From CAWCKS01 sp963763485 (lineage in GTDB: Bacteria > Pseudomonadota > Alphaproteobacteria > Rhizobiales > Xanthobacteraceae), in the NCBI GenBank assembly GCA_963763485.1, contig CAVXOW010000006.1, forward strand, positions 806,001 to 870,000: a stretch of 64,000 nucleotides of DNA, written 5' to 3'. The position numbers and the translations under genes are program-made. Under the pieces are notes generated by a model that was not told the origin of the DNA, did no database searches, and was given only the letters and a program-made list of their open reading frames with translations. Positions 1 through 8,559 of the stretch are shown here, piece by piece (position 1 is the stretch's first letter; the number at the start of each line of letters is the position of its first letter).

Positions 1-5
1 CCGGG

Positions 6-302
6 TCAGGTAGCGCCACCACTCGGTGGCCATGCGTAATGGGGCGCAATGCATTCCATGCAATGGCCGATCGGGCGCCCTCCAGGCGGCGCAGGCACGA
101 TGATGTGCCCCTTCGGCACGCTGTTGTAGGATTTGCGTGTGTTGGAGGTCGAGCCCGAGGCTTGGCGTGTGACACAGCCCTTTGGCACACCGGGCGATCG
201 GCAGAGCGGCGCGGCGTTCGCCTCCGTTGAAACGCTCTGCGTCATCACGATTGCCGCGACGACGGTCGATAGGGCCCAAGCCAGCCATAGCAGTAAGCGC
301 AT
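6..302 (-). CDS. Small secreted protein of unknown function
   Basis: About 98 residues. The N-terminus is a clear signal peptide (hydrophobic stretch LLLWLAWALSTVVAAIVM) with a likely cleavage after an A-N-A near residue 30. The mature part has four cysteines, is rich in Pro and Gly and has no domain I recognise. I chose the ATG at 302 because a purine-rich AAGG lies 7-10 bases upstream and the signal peptide starts there; the frame runs open about 30 bases further. It sits downstream of nothing obvious at the window edge. Function unknown; the secreted nature is inferred from the leader only. Confidence 0.55.
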   Translation of the reverse strand: MRLLLWLAWALSTVVAAIVMTQSVSTEANAAPLCRSPGVPKGCVTRQASGSTSNTRKSYNSVPKGHIIVPAPPGGRPIGHCMECIAPHYAWPPSGGAT

Positions 303-441
303 CGTATAACCTTCGAAATGGCAGCCGCGCACGAGCGAGCTTGCGGCGACGGAACCCCCCAGATGATCGTGCGGATTCCGGACGGCGCCATCGGGTATTC
401 CCCTGAAGGTCGCTGCGTCTGCTCCGGAATTGACTGCTGCA

Positions 442-2172
442 CTATTTGTGCTCCATTTGCCAGGAGCCGTCCCAATCGCTCAGCGGCGGACGAGACTTGA
501 GAACGTCGATGCGTTTCACGAAGGTCCGAGACGGGCCATCGAAGGGCGACGCCTTCAGCGCCGCATCAAACGAGTTGCGCGCCTCGGGCCACTTGCACGC
601 CCGGTAAGCAGCAAGGCCCTCGGCGTACCGGGCCCTCAACAGCTCTTGCTGGCTCGTCAATTCGCCGCTTTTCCCCATCACTTCGAACACGGCTTGAGCT
701 GTGCTCTGGCCAACCACAGTCAACAGATCAATCTCTCGCAGTTCCAGCGAGCGGTCGAGCGCGGCAGCAGTAGGTTGCGAAATCAGGATGCGCGTTCCGT
801 AGATCTTGTTGGCGGCTTCCAGCCGCGAGGCAAGGTTCACAGTGTCGCCCATGACCGTGAAGCTCATCATCAGATCCGAGCCAATGCTGCCGGCAACCAC
901 TTCGCCCGTTGCGATCCCGATCCGGACATCGCAGTCGGCGGGCATAGCACGCATTCCCAGAAGTTCGGGCAATTGCCTGCGCAGGGCCGGCACCCGGCCG
1001 ATCATGTCGAGCGCTGCAAGGCAGGTGAGCCGAGCCTGGCCGCTCTCCTCGACGAACGGCGGTCCCCAGTAGGCCATGATAGCGTCGCCGATATACTTGT
1101 CGATGATCCCGCGACGATTCCTGATCGGTTCCGACATTGTATTCAGATAGCAATTCATGACCTTGACCAGTCCTTGTGGGGTCAGGCCTTCGCTCATGGA
1201 CGTGAACCCCTTCATGTCGCAGAACATCACGGTCATGACGCGACGATCACCGTCGGTCGTCACCTCCGGCCGGTCGATCAGACCTTGCACAACCCTCGGA
1301 TCGATGTATCGACCGAAGGTTTCGCGAATGTGTTCATTCTTGCGCAGTTGCTCGACCATCCGATTGAATGCCGCGGAAAGCTCGCCGATCTCGTCACTGG
1401 TGGAAACGATGATCGCTTTGTCCAACCGTCCAGCCTCGACCTCTCGCGCGCCCTCCAGCAACTGCTGCACCGCGCGGGCAATGCCGCCGCTGACCAGAAA
1501 CGCGAAACCGAGCCCCAAGGTCGCCGCAAGGCCCGTGACGACGGCAGAGGTCACCATCGCTCGCTGCTGATTGCGAATGACCGTGGCAGTGCTGGCAAAA
1601 ACCTGCGCCAGCATATCGACGCGTATCTCGTCGATCTTTTTGGTGAACTGATCGCGCAATGCATCGACGTGCGCCAGCGAGGTTCGCACAGCCGGAAAAT
1701 CTCGCGCATCAAGCTGGATCAGAAGCTGGGCATCATCATCACCGAGCTGGCGGCGGAGATCGAAAGCAGCAGCCTCAACGCGAGTTTCGATCCGCGCCAG
1801 CGCCGCGTTGTCCGATAGAGTACTGACATCGTCAATGATTGCGTTGATCAACTGCCGTGCCGCGTCGGATTCCTTCTTGACGTCCTCATCCCTTGCCTGA
1901 AATTCCTGCAAGCGGGCCGCATAGCCTTCTTCATCGGGCGGCATCTGCATCTTGGCAATGACCATTCGCCGAAGCGCCAGCCCGCGTTCGAGCGAACGAA
2001 CGTTGGCCCTCGCAAGATGACTGTAGGCCGGGATGTATCTGTTCGTCAGTTCATCGAGCAGGTGGCCGACCGTTCGCGACATCAGCATCGACAGAACCGA
2101 CGTGACCATCATTAATACGATCAGTCCGAGCGCGATGCCGACGATCTTGCGTCTGATTGTTTGACGGAACAT
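442..2172 (-). CDS. Membrane class III adenylate/guanylate cyclase with HAMP domain
   Basis: About 576 residues. Makes a cyclic nucleotide from a nucleoside triphosphate on the cytoplasmic face in response to a periplasmic or membrane signal. Order: a short basic start and TM helix (about 10-32), a helical periplasmic domain of roughly 160 residues, a second TM (VVTGLAATLGLGFAFLVSGG), a HAMP linker (EVEAGRLDKAI to DEIGELSAAFN), the catalytic domain and a C-terminal helical tail. Catalytic features are all visible: metal Asp in FCDMKGFTSMSEG, DKYIGDAIMAYWG with the base-reading Lys and second metal Asp, and FTVMGDTVNLASRLEAAN with the base-reading Asp and the transition-state Asn/Arg. The start MFRQTIRRK at 2172 is preferred to a start 23 codons earlier because the basic residues abut the TM helix. 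Monocistronic. The family call is firm; ATP over GTP is inferred from the Lys/Asp pair. Confidence 0.9.
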   Translation of the reverse strand: MFRQTIRRKIVGIALGLIVLMMVTSVLSMLMSRTVGHLLDELTNRYIPAYSHLARANVRSLERGLALRRMVIAKMQMPPDEEGYAARLQEFQARDEDVKKESDAARQLINAIIDDVSTLSDNAALARIETRVEAAAFDLRRQLGDDDAQLLIQLDARDFPAVRTSLAHVDALRDQFTKKIDEIRVDMLAQVFASTATVIRNQQRAMVTSAVVTGLAATLGLGFAFLVSGGIARAVQQLLEGAREVEAGRLDKAIIVSTSDEIGELSAAFNRMVEQLRKNEHIRETFGRYIDPRVVQGLIDRPEVTTDGDRRVMTVMFCDMKGFTSMSEGLTPQGLVKVMNCYLNTMSEPIRNRRGIIDKYIGDAIMAYWGPPFVEESGQARLTCLAALDMIGRVPALRRQLPELLGMRAMPADCDVRIGIATGEVVAGSIGSDLMMSFTVMGDTVNLASRLEAANKIYGTRILISQPTAAALDRSLELREIDLLTVVGQSTAQAVFEVMGKSGELTSQQELLRARYAEGLAAYRACKWPEARNSFDAALKASPFDGPSRTFVKRIDVLKSRPPLSDWDGSWQMEHK

Positions 2173-2491
2173 CGACACGTCGCGAGCGATCACACTGGTT
2201 GCCGGATGACAGAGCAGCCGCGCGCCATCGCGACGACTCACGACGCTAAATGTGGCCGAATAGATCGCGCGTCAGCATGCGGGTTTTTGCTGAACGGCCA
2301 TCGGACAAACCCGCCACGAGCCGTCCACGCTCACCTGAAGAACCATACTTAACGTGTCAGGACTTAACGTGTCAGGTCTTAACGTGTCAGGACTTGACGT
2401 GTCAGGCGCCGTCATCCGCTCGCGAGAACAGTATCTCGAGATGACGGCGCTGATCACGATAAAATCTGGATCTTGCATGTCAGGACCGATC
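2173..2491. other. Intergenic region upstream of the cyclase
   Basis: Apart from the 15-bp tandem repeat at 2347-2406 I see no gene here. It should hold the cyclase promoter, but I could not pick a convincing -35/-10 pair. Confidence 0.4.
2347..2406. repeat. Four tandem copies of a 15-bp unit
   Basis: Four head-to-tail copies of ACTTAACGTGTCAGG at 2347, 2362, 2377 and 2392. Copy 3 has one change (first base T) and copy 4 one change (TTGACG for TTAACG). Copy 4 contains TGACGTGTCA, close to a palindrome. The unit is a multiple of three, so all frames stay open across it, giving VSGLN or PDTLS repeats, but no good start precedes either reading. It lies between the cyclase start and the end of the next gene, so it could be an array of protein-binding sites or a simple slippage repeat. 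Confidence 0.85.
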
Positions 2492-3055
2492 TCAGCATCC
2501 CCAGCAGCTGTCGTTTCGTCCGGCTCCCGCAAAATTGATGGTCCGGTTTCCGTTGCGCGGGTAGCCGGTGGACTCCTTCGAGGCCTGGCGTTTCACGCCT
2601 GAGCGAGACGCGTCGGCGATCGATCCACGCAAGCCAGGGGTTGTCGCTGACCAATTGTAAGACCACTGCGACGACGGATTGTAAGACCACTGCGATGACC
2701 AGACAGGTGGCTCGGCCGCGGGGCCGTTGGTGGGCTTGGCCGATTGTAATCGCGCACTTCGCTTGTGCTGAGGCCTCTTTGGGGGTCCTGGTTCGAGCCT
2801 GGCGGAAGCCTGCGTCGCGGCTGCCGGCGCGACTTTTGTTTCATTCTGCGGATCGCTTGCCTCATCCTGAGCGCCGCCGATAGCGACTGCCCCGGTGTCC
2901 GGGGCAATCCCGGTATCGGGCGCAGTAATCTTCAGGCCTGTTCGGTCAAAGTCGTAGTCTTTGTGGGGCTCTGCCTTTGGCAAGTACGCGTCGAGAGCAA
3001 ACATCAAGCAGATGAGGACGCCGCCGACCCACAAAAAATAGTTCTTTATCGGCAT
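2492..3055 (-). CDS. Membrane-anchored Pro/Ala-rich protein with a short Trp/Tyr repeat
   Basis: About 187 residues. One N-terminal TM helix (YFLWVGGVLICLMFALDAYL) anchors a low-complexity, mostly periplasmic chain rich in Ala, Pro, Gln and Ser. Near residues 115-135 the motif SSQWSYN occurs twice, encoded by a perfect-frame 24-bp direct repeat at 2654-2701 with few differences. No catalytic domain is visible. GTG at 3058 and ATG at 3055 are both possible starts; neither has a strong ribosome site. The C-terminus has two close cysteines (SCWGC). Similar short anchored proteins of unknown role are common in Bradyrhizobium. Confidence 0.55.
   Translation of the reverse strand: MPIKNYFLWVGGVLICLMFALDAYLPKAEPHKDYDFDRTGLKITAPDTGIAPDTGAVAIGGAQDEASDPQNETKVAPAAATQASARLEPGPPKRPQHKRSARLQSAKPTNGPAAEPPVWSSQWSYNPSSQWSYNWSATTPGLRGSIADASRSGVKRQASKESTGYPRNGNRTINFAGAGRNDSCWGC
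2654..2701. repeat. 24-bp tandem direct repeat inside a coding sequence
   Basis: Two adjacent 24-bp copies beginning ATTGTAAGACCACTGCGA at 2654 and 2678, differing at two or three positions. On the minus strand they encode the doubled SSQWSYN motif of the anchored protein at 2492-3055. The length is a multiple of three, so copy number can change without a frameshift. Confidence 0.85.
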
Positions 3056-3100
3056 CACGAACCGAACGCAGTCTCCCCGCCCCGTCGATCTGACGACTAG

Positions 3101-3403
3101 CTATTTGGTTGCCGGCGCGGAGCCAGTGGTGGTCGTGCCTGCTGACGTGCCCGTCCGCCGCTCGGTGCGATCGGTCCGCCGGTCTTCGCGCCGCTCATGG
3201 CGCTCCATCCGTCGTTCGTGTCGCCGTTGCATGCCGTACGTCCCACCCGTCGAGGTCGATGGCGTCGGGGCCGGGCTGCTGGTTTGTGCATTGGCGTCCG
3301 ACGCCGGCAACAACATCGCCGGGAGCGCGAAGGTCAACGCTGCCGAACCACAGAGAAGCGACAAGATGGTTCGACGGGGGATCGAGTTCTGATCGATGCG
3401 CAT
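3101..3403 (-). CDS. Small secreted Arg/Glu-rich protein
   Basis: 100 residues. A twin-arginine-like basic start (IPRRTILSLLC) leads into a hydrophobic signal segment and a plausible cleavage after DANA. The mature part is a highly charged stretch of R-H-E-R-R type repeats (residues 60-85) followed by a Thr/Gly/Ala tail. This looks like a natively unfolded periplasmic protein. The ATG at 3403 is the natural start because the signal peptide begins right there. It lies 46 bases upstream of the anchored protein at 2492-3055 on the same strand, so the two may share a transcript. Function unknown. Confidence 0.6.
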   Translation of the reverse strand: MRIDQNSIPRRTILSLLCGSAALTFALPAMLLPASDANAQTSSPAPTPSTSTGGTYGMQRRHERRMERHERREDRRTDRTERRTGTSAGTTTTGSAPATK

Positions 3404-3694
3404 TGCTCATAACAACATCCTCTGCTTGACGAGCGACCAATTGCGAATTCGCGCGAAGGTCTGGTTTGTCGCGCGCCAAGGCCATCCGGCCTTGGCCTGA
3501 AAAAGGTCAGGGGAGTTTGCCCATGCGATCCTGCAAACCGGGAGAATGACAACAGAACGGGAGAGACGCAGCTCGTCTCCGCTCACGAAACGTCGGGCAA
3601 TTCCCTAGCCGGTTTCAGACAAACGCCCGATATCTTTCGCCGGCAGCTTTGCCATCGTCGCCGCCAGGTCAGAATTTTGCTGGGCGGCTCAAAG

Positions 3695-5383
3695 ATGCAG
3701 TGGATCAAGCACGTCGCGGCGAGTGCGCCCGAAATCTTTCTTTTCCTCGCGGTCGCCATTGGCACGCTGCTAGGACGTGTTCGTCTCCACGGGTTTGCGC
3801 TCGGTCCGACCGCCTGCACTCTCGTTGTTGCGGTGTTGCTCGGCCTGTTAGCGCCCATCGTCATCCCGGCACTGCTCAAGTCGATCTTCTTCGGACTCTT
3901 TGTCTTCACCATCGGCTATCGCGCCGGTCCGCAGTTCTTCGCCTCACTGAGTTTCAAGACACTGGCCCAGGTTGTGCTGGCGCTTGTCATAGGCGGCACG
4001 GGGCTCGTGCTCATCCTGATGTCAGCGTTTGCCTTCCATCTCGACCCCGGCACGGCGGCCGGCCTCGGGGCCGGCAGCCTGACGCAATCAGCCATGATGG
4101 GCACGGCAAGCGGCGCGCTGGAGCAACTTGGGCTGCCGGCGGATCAACTGAAGCAGTTGCAGGGCAACGTGGCCGCCGGCTACGCGGTAACCTATGTCTG
4201 TGGCTACATCCTTGTGCTGCTGTTTGTACCGCTGGTCGCGCCCAAGCTGATGGGCATCAACCTCAAGGACGAAGCCGTCAAACTGGAATCCGAACTTGCG
4301 GTCGGCGCTCCCGCGAGCTCCAGCAACCTGCTCTACCGAAAATTCCAGGCCCGCGCTTATCAGGTCGCGATGGCAGCGGGCCGAACGGTGGGTGAAATCG
4401 AAGCGAAGGTCGGCCGGCGCGCTGTGGTCGAGCGCGTGCTCCGCGATGGCACTGATCTGGAGCTGCAGCCCGGCCTGAAGCTGCGGGCCGGCGACGAGGT
4501 ATTGCTGGCCGGGCCGTCCGGTGCGATCGTTGCAGCAGGACCATTGCTCGGGCAGGAGATCGAGGGCGAGCACGTCTTGCGTGCAGTGAACGGCGACGTG
4601 GTCGAAGTCTACGTGACGTCTCGTCAAATGCACGGACGAACGCTCGCGGAAATCGTCGATCGCATCGGCGACGACGCTAATGGCGTATTCATGCGCAGTT
4701 TGACGCGCCACGGCCAGGAAGTGCCGATCACACCTGGGACGCAAATATACGTCGGCGACGTCATGACGCTCGTCGCGGCCAATCGCGACCTCAAGCGTCT
4801 GGTGCCGAAGATCGGGCAGGCGTTCAGCCTGAACGACCGCACCGACATCGCGTTTCTTGGTCTGGGTCTCGCGGTCGGTTTGCTGGTCGGGTTGCTCAGT
4901 ATCAAGGTTGGCGCAATTCCGCTCACCCTTGGCGGCGGCGGTGGTGCTCTGGTCGCTGGCCTGGTTTGCGGCTGGCTGCGCTCGCGCCGGCCGACGATGG
5001 GCGCATTCCCGCCGGCCGCGCAGCAATCCCTGAGCGATCTCGGGCTCGCCGCGTTTGTTGCCGCAATCGGCCTTGCCAACGGTCCCGCAGCACTGACGGC
5101 GATCCAGACCAACGGCCTGTTGCTGCTGGGCGTCGGTGTCGTCGTCACGCTGGTACCGATGATCGTCGGCACGTTGTTTGCTTATCACGTCCTGCGCATG
5201 AATCCGGTAATCATCTGCGGCGCGCTCGCCGGCGCAATGACGGTCGATGCCGCCGTGAGCGGCTCCTGCGAGGTCGCCGAAAGCCAAACCCCGGTTCTCG
5301 GCGTCGCCGTCCCCTACGCCATTGCCAACGTGGTGCTCACGGTGCTCGGACCGATCATCGTCGGGGTCACGTTTGTTGATTGA
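3695..5383 (+). CDS. AspT/YidE-YbjL family transporter with central RCK_C domain
   Basis: 562 residues, the usual length for the aspartate:alanine exchanger family. Order: about five TM helices (20-180), a soluble middle with a TrkA-C/RCK_C-type domain (two beta-rich segments, EVLLAGPSGAIV and TQIYVGDVMTLVA), then a second membrane half (390-560). Internal symmetry of the two membrane halves is typical; both end in small-residue-rich motifs (GAGSLTQSAMMG; GALAGAMTVDAAV). ATG at 3695 is chosen over an upstream TTG at 3677. No decarboxylase gene lies beside it, so the aspartate-alanine pairing known from AspD-AspT systems is not supported here and the substrate is open. Monocistronic on the plus strand. 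Confidence 0.85.
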   Translation: MQWIKHVAASAPEIFLFLAVAIGTLLGRVRLHGFALGPTACTLVVAVLLGLLAPIVIPALLKSIFFGLFVFTIGYRAGPQFFASLSFKTLAQVVLALVIGGTGLVLILMSAFAFHLDPGTAAGLGAGSLTQSAMMGTASGALEQLGLPADQLKQLQGNVAAGYAVTYVCGYILVLLFVPLVAPKLMGINLKDEAVKLESELAVGAPASSSNLLYRKFQARAYQVAMAAGRTVGEIEAKVGRRAVVERVLRDGTDLELQPGLKLRAGDEVLLAGPSGAIVAAGPLLGQEIEGEHVLRAVNGDVVEVYVTSRQMHGRTLAEIVDRIGDDANGVFMRSLTRHGQEVPITPGTQIYVGDVMTLVAANRDLKRLVPKIGQAFSLNDRTDIAFLGLGLAVGLLVGLLSIKVGAIPLTLGGGGGALVAGLVCGWLRSRRPTMGAFPPAAQQSLSDLGLAAFVAAIGLANGPAALTAIQTNGLLLLGVGVVVTLVPMIVGTLFAYHVLRMNPVIICGALAGAMTVDAAVSGSCEVAESQTPVLGVAVPYAIANVVLTVLGPIIVGVTFVD

Positions 5384-5590
5384 GACCGGTGGGCACAAGC
5401 TTGATTGCGGCCGTTTCGATCACGGCCTTCGTTGCGGCCCGAGCGTCTCAATGTACGCGACTAGATCATCCGCGCCGTCGCGATTTGTGGGTGACTAGTA
5501 GAGCCGTCGCGGTCGCGCGATCCAGCCGGGCAACTCCCGGACCGGCTTTAGGAACAACTACTGATCCAACTTTTCAATGAGGCGAGGAGA

Positions 5591-5819
5591 ATGGGTTCGA
5601 AATATAATCGACTTGCATTTCGCGTGTCGGCACTCGTGCTGGTTCTGATCGTTGCATTTGTGCTGGTCAAGACCGGCTTGCAGCTCGGCCGCAGATTTCG
5701 GCGACCTCGACAGCCAGGAGGCTGCAGTCGGGTTCGGCAACAGGCCTGACAATTCCTATCCTTGCGGTCCTGACATCGCGTGCTTCGAGAAAGGGCGTTA
5801 TCAGCCGATCTGGCTCTAA
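5591..5819 (+). CDS. Small single-span membrane protein, frameshifted
   Basis: ATG at 5591 follows GAGGCGAGGAG with good spacing. The first 34 codons give MGSKYNRLAFR and a strong TM helix (VSALVLVLIVAFVLVKTGL). That frame then turns Arg-rich and stops at 5749, whereas the next frame from about 5694 reads a protein-like tail (DFGDLDSQEAAVGFGNRP ... ACFEKGRYQPIWL) to a TAA at 5819. The span is 229 bases, one more than a multiple of three, which fits a single inserted base near 5690-5694. Repaired product: about 75 residues, one TM plus a short periplasmic tail with two cysteines. I do not know the family. The alternative is a genuine 52-residue peptide ending at 5749. Confidence 0.4.
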
Positions 5820-6171
5820 TGGTCTCGCAGCTTGGCGACGGCTCCACCTTCGTCGACCGCCAAGGCGAGCGGGAATTTCGAGCAGCCACTCAGAATGACC
5901 GTCAAGTCGTCCTGTAAATTTGTCTGCAACATCTCATCTTCGCGAGAGAATATTTTCAACCGCACTGCAGAACCTCGGCGCTTCCCGCTCTCCGCATCTC
6001 ATGAATTGACACGCCGGTTTGCTCGATTGCCTCGACAATCCACTCGATCATTCTTAGGGCTCAGCCGGCTCCAATTCAGGACTTCTTCTTACGCTCCATC
6101 CTGTATTGATTGTTTCATTGGTGACTGAGCACCACCGCAAAGCTCGCGGTCACCGCATCGAAGGGGCGGTT
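5820..6171. other. Intergenic region with no recognised feature
   Basis: About 350 bases without a convincing gene. Open frames here have no ribosome site and no protein-like composition. Confidence 0.4.
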
Positions 6172-6372
6172 ATGGATCAACTTGGCGTGACACTTCGGAA
6201 ACTGCGTTCCGAGGCCGACGATTGCGAACTCATCAGCTACCTTACGGGAGATCGTAGGCGACGCCTGGCCTTTTCCATAATCGCGCGCGATCTACGCGAG
6301 ATGGCAAAACAAATCGAGGTTGCTATTGCCAAACGCGATAGCCGCGATATCGCTGGAGGTCACCGCTGCTAG
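6172..6372 (+). CDS. Short helical protein of unknown function
   Basis: 66 residues starting MDQLGVTLRKLRSEADD. The ATG at 6172 has GAAGGGG 6-8 bases upstream; the frame extends 22 codons further upstream without a comparable site. Predicted mainly alpha-helical, charged, soluble; the second half (RRLAFSIIARDLREMAKQIEVAI) looks like an amphipathic helix. No domain recognised. It stands alone, about 290 bases before the CoA-transferase pair, and that gap (6373-6660) holds nothing I can name. Confidence 0.5.
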   Translation: MDQLGVTLRKLRSEADDCELISYLTGDRRRRLAFSIIARDLREMAKQIEVAIAKRDSRDIAGGHRC

Positions 6373-6660
6373 CGAACTCCGACTTGTTGTTCGCGCCACG
6401 GCGAGACGCGTGCTTCGGACCTTCGCCCTCGCCGCCAGCAGACTTCGCGTCGTTCCGTGAGCCCTTCGCGCGAACCGTTGACCAGCGGACGCGAAGACCC
6501 GCCAGGCTTTACAGCGTTCTGCAAGGTCCGATCCGGGGTTTTGCCCGATTACAGCACCGCACTCCGATTGTTAGGTGCGAAAGGTGAATGCCTCCGCGAA
6601 GACACTCACTTCCATCGTCGCGACCACTGCGGGCGTGCGAGCAGCGGAGATAATTGCGCA

Positions 6661-7308
6661 ATGAAGACGATTTCGGCAACTGAGGCCGCTGCGATGATTC
6701 CGGATGGAGCATCCCTGATGATCGGGGGCTTCATGGGTGTCGGCACACCGGAACGGCTGATCGACGAACTTGTGCGACAAGGCAAGCACAATCTCACCAT
6801 CATCGCGAACGATACGGCTCTTCCGAAGCGCGGTATCGGGAAGCTAGTGGATGCCGGCCTCGTCAGCCGCACGATCGCAAGTCATATCGGCCTCAATCCC
6901 GAAACCCAGAAGCAAATGATTGCCGGCAAGATGAAGGTTGACCTCGTCCCGCAGGGAACGTTGATCGAGCGGATTCGCGCCGGTGGATACGGACTTGGCG
7001 GCGTGCTGACACCAACCGGTGTCGGAACTGTCGTCGAAGAGGGCAAACAACGAATGCAGGTCGATGGCAAAGACTATCTCCTGGAGACTGCGCTCCGCGC
7101 CGACTTTGCCTTGCTGAACGCATTTCTTGCAGACTATCTCGGCAATCTGTCCTACGTGCTGACCGCGCGGAACTTCAATCCGGTAATCGCGATGGCAGCG
7201 AACACAACCATCGCCACAGCCGAGCACATCGTGCCGGTTGGGCTGATAGCTCCCGACCACGTGCTGACGCCTGCACCACTCGTCGACTATCTGGTCTCGA
7301 ACGGATAA
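6661..7308 (+). CDS. 3-oxoacid/acetate CoA-transferase subunit A
   Basis: 215 residues, the normal length of the alpha subunit of family I CoA-transferases (AtoD/ScoA type). It binds the CoA moiety and with subunit B moves CoA between a carboxylate and an acyl-CoA, for example acetoacetate/succinyl-CoA or acetate/acyl-CoA. Visible marks: the N-terminal GGFMGVGTPERLIDEL glycine loop and the GLNPETQKQMIAGKM segment. The start at 6661 is chosen because the family begins there (MKTISATEAAAMIPDGA); GGAG lies 11 bases upstream. It is followed three bases after its stop by subunit B, so both are made from one transcript. Which acid pair is used cannot be told from sequence alone. Confidence 0.88.
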   Translation: MKTISATEAAAMIPDGASLMIGGFMGVGTPERLIDELVRQGKHNLTIIANDTALPKRGIGKLVDAGLVSRTIASHIGLNPETQKQMIAGKMKVDLVPQGTLIERIRAGGYGLGGVLTPTGVGTVVEEGKQRMQVDGKDYLLETALRADFALLNAFLADYLGNLSYVLTARNFNPVIAMAANTTIATAEHIVPVGLIAPDHVLTPAPLVDYLVSNG

Positions 7309-7311
7309 ACC

Positions 7312-7962
7312 ATGGATGCCCAATCGATCATCGCCCGGCGCATTGCGCGCGAGCTGCGGAGCGGAATGCTCGTCAATCTCGGCATCGGCATTCCGACCAT
7401 GGTCGCAAATTTCATTCCGAACGACGTCAAGATATTTTTCCAATCCGAGAACGGACTAATCGGGACAGGTCCAATTCCCGAGGAGGGCATGGCGCATCCT
7501 TTGCTTACGGATGCCGGCGGCCGCCCGGTCACTGCGCTGCCCGGCGCGAGCACCTTTGACAGCGCAATGTCCTTCGGATTGATTCGAGGCGGCCATGTCG
7601 ACGTAACGGTACTCGGCGCACTGCAAGTCGACAGCAAAGGCTTGCTCGCAAATTGGATGATCCCTGGCAAGATGGTTCCGGGGATGGGCGGCGCAATGGA
7701 CCTGGTGACCGGGGCGAAGCGCGTCATCATTGCCATGCAGCACACGGCCAAAGGCAAGCCGAAGATCATGGAGACGTGCTCGTTGCCGTTAACCTCGACC
7801 CGGCCGATTGATCTCCTTGTCAGCGAAATGGCGGTGATCGCTTTCCCGAATGGCCGCGCAACTCTGCTGGAGACCGGTCCAGGCGTCACGGTCGAACAGG
7901 TCGTGGCCGCCACGCAGGCGAAGCTTGTGTTGCTCGACAACGTCCCGGAGATGCGTTTGTAA
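7312..7962 (+). CDS. 3-oxoacid/acetate CoA-transferase subunit B
   Basis: 216 residues, the beta subunit (AtoA/ScoB type). It carries the catalytic glutamate that forms the glutamyl-CoA thioester: the Glu in the QSENGLIG motif around residue 46 is in place. A second signature, PGKMVPGMGGAMDLV, is also present. The start lies three bases after the stop of subunit A, which points to translational coupling. Together they form an alpha2beta2 enzyme of the cytoplasm in short-chain acid or ketone-body metabolism. The acetate kinase and phosphotransacetylase genes a few kb away act on related short-chain acyl groups, but they are on the other strand. Confidence 0.9.
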   Translation: MDAQSIIARRIARELRSGMLVNLGIGIPTMVANFIPNDVKIFFQSENGLIGTGPIPEEGMAHPLLTDAGGRPVTALPGASTFDSAMSFGLIRGGHVDVTVLGALQVDSKGLLANWMIPGKMVPGMGGAMDLVTGAKRVIIAMQHTAKGKPKIMETCSLPLTSTRPIDLLVSEMAVIAFPNGRATLLETGPGVTVEQVVAATQAKLVLLDNVPEMRL

Positions 7963-8086
7963 TACTGCGACGGCACCAAAGCGCCGATCAGCAAACCGAA
8001 CACCGCAGCCAAGATGCCGCAAGCAATCGCAAGACAATTCGCCGGCGAGGGATAGCGAGCGCCGGACGCCACAAGATATTCGGTCG

Positions 8087-8500
8087 TTAGGGCGAGCAGC
8101 GCTGATAGTTGAGTTGCATGCCCTCAATGCCCGGTATGTGCCGAGAGAGAGTGCTCGCATCGATCATCTTCAGGCTGAATTCGACATTGGAGGTCATGAT
8201 GGTGGTGGCGCAGGCCGCCGACAGCTGAACCGAGTCGCCTTCCTCTTTTCTCGATTTGATCGTACATCGCACGGTCTTGCCGGTGATCCGGTTGCCATTG
8301 ATGATAAAGCCCGATCCGTATAGATCTGAAAGTTCTGAGAACGCGGTCTGGTTTTGCTCTTTCGTGAAGATACGATCGCACAGCGCCCGGTCCGTCGCCC
8401 AGGCGCCCGTGAGGTCGACCGCATAAGAGTATGTCGGTAGCATCGCGGCCAGGCCAAACGAAACGACGGATATCGCTCGAAACTGACGCAAGTCGAACAT
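8087..8500 (-). CDS. Small periplasmic protein of unknown function
   Basis: 137 residues with a signal peptide (FRAISVVSFGLAAMLPTYSYA) and likely cleavage before VDLTGAW. The mature chain has four to five cysteines and a beta-rich look (LTGAWATDRALCDRIF ... GSGFIINGNRITGKTVRCTIKSR), resembling small lipocalin-like or uncharacterised periplasmic proteins. The ribosome site decides the start: AGGAG touches the ATG at 8506 but is 6 bases from the ATG at 8500, so 8500 is preferred. It lies just downstream of the HlyD-type adaptor gene on the same strand, 59 bases away. Confidence 0.6.
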   Translation of the reverse strand: MFDLRQFRAISVVSFGLAAMLPTYSYAVDLTGAWATDRALCDRIFTKEQNQTAFSELSDLYGSGFIINGNRITGKTVRCTIKSRKEEGDSVQLSAACATTIMTSNVEFSLKMIDASTLSRHIPGIEGMQLNYQRCSP

Positions 8501-8559
8501 TTTCATCTCCTGAGATCGAGAAACTGAATGCGCTGATATTCGGACACACGTTCCAGGGG

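Noticed and set aside
2347..2406. CRISPR array
   Set aside because: The 15-bp units are directly adjacent with no spacers.
4088..5398. Long open frame antisense to the AspT/YidE-type transporter
   Set aside because: High-GC shadow: rich in Arg, Asp, Gln and His, no domain, no start signal; the plus-strand frame is a clear transporter.
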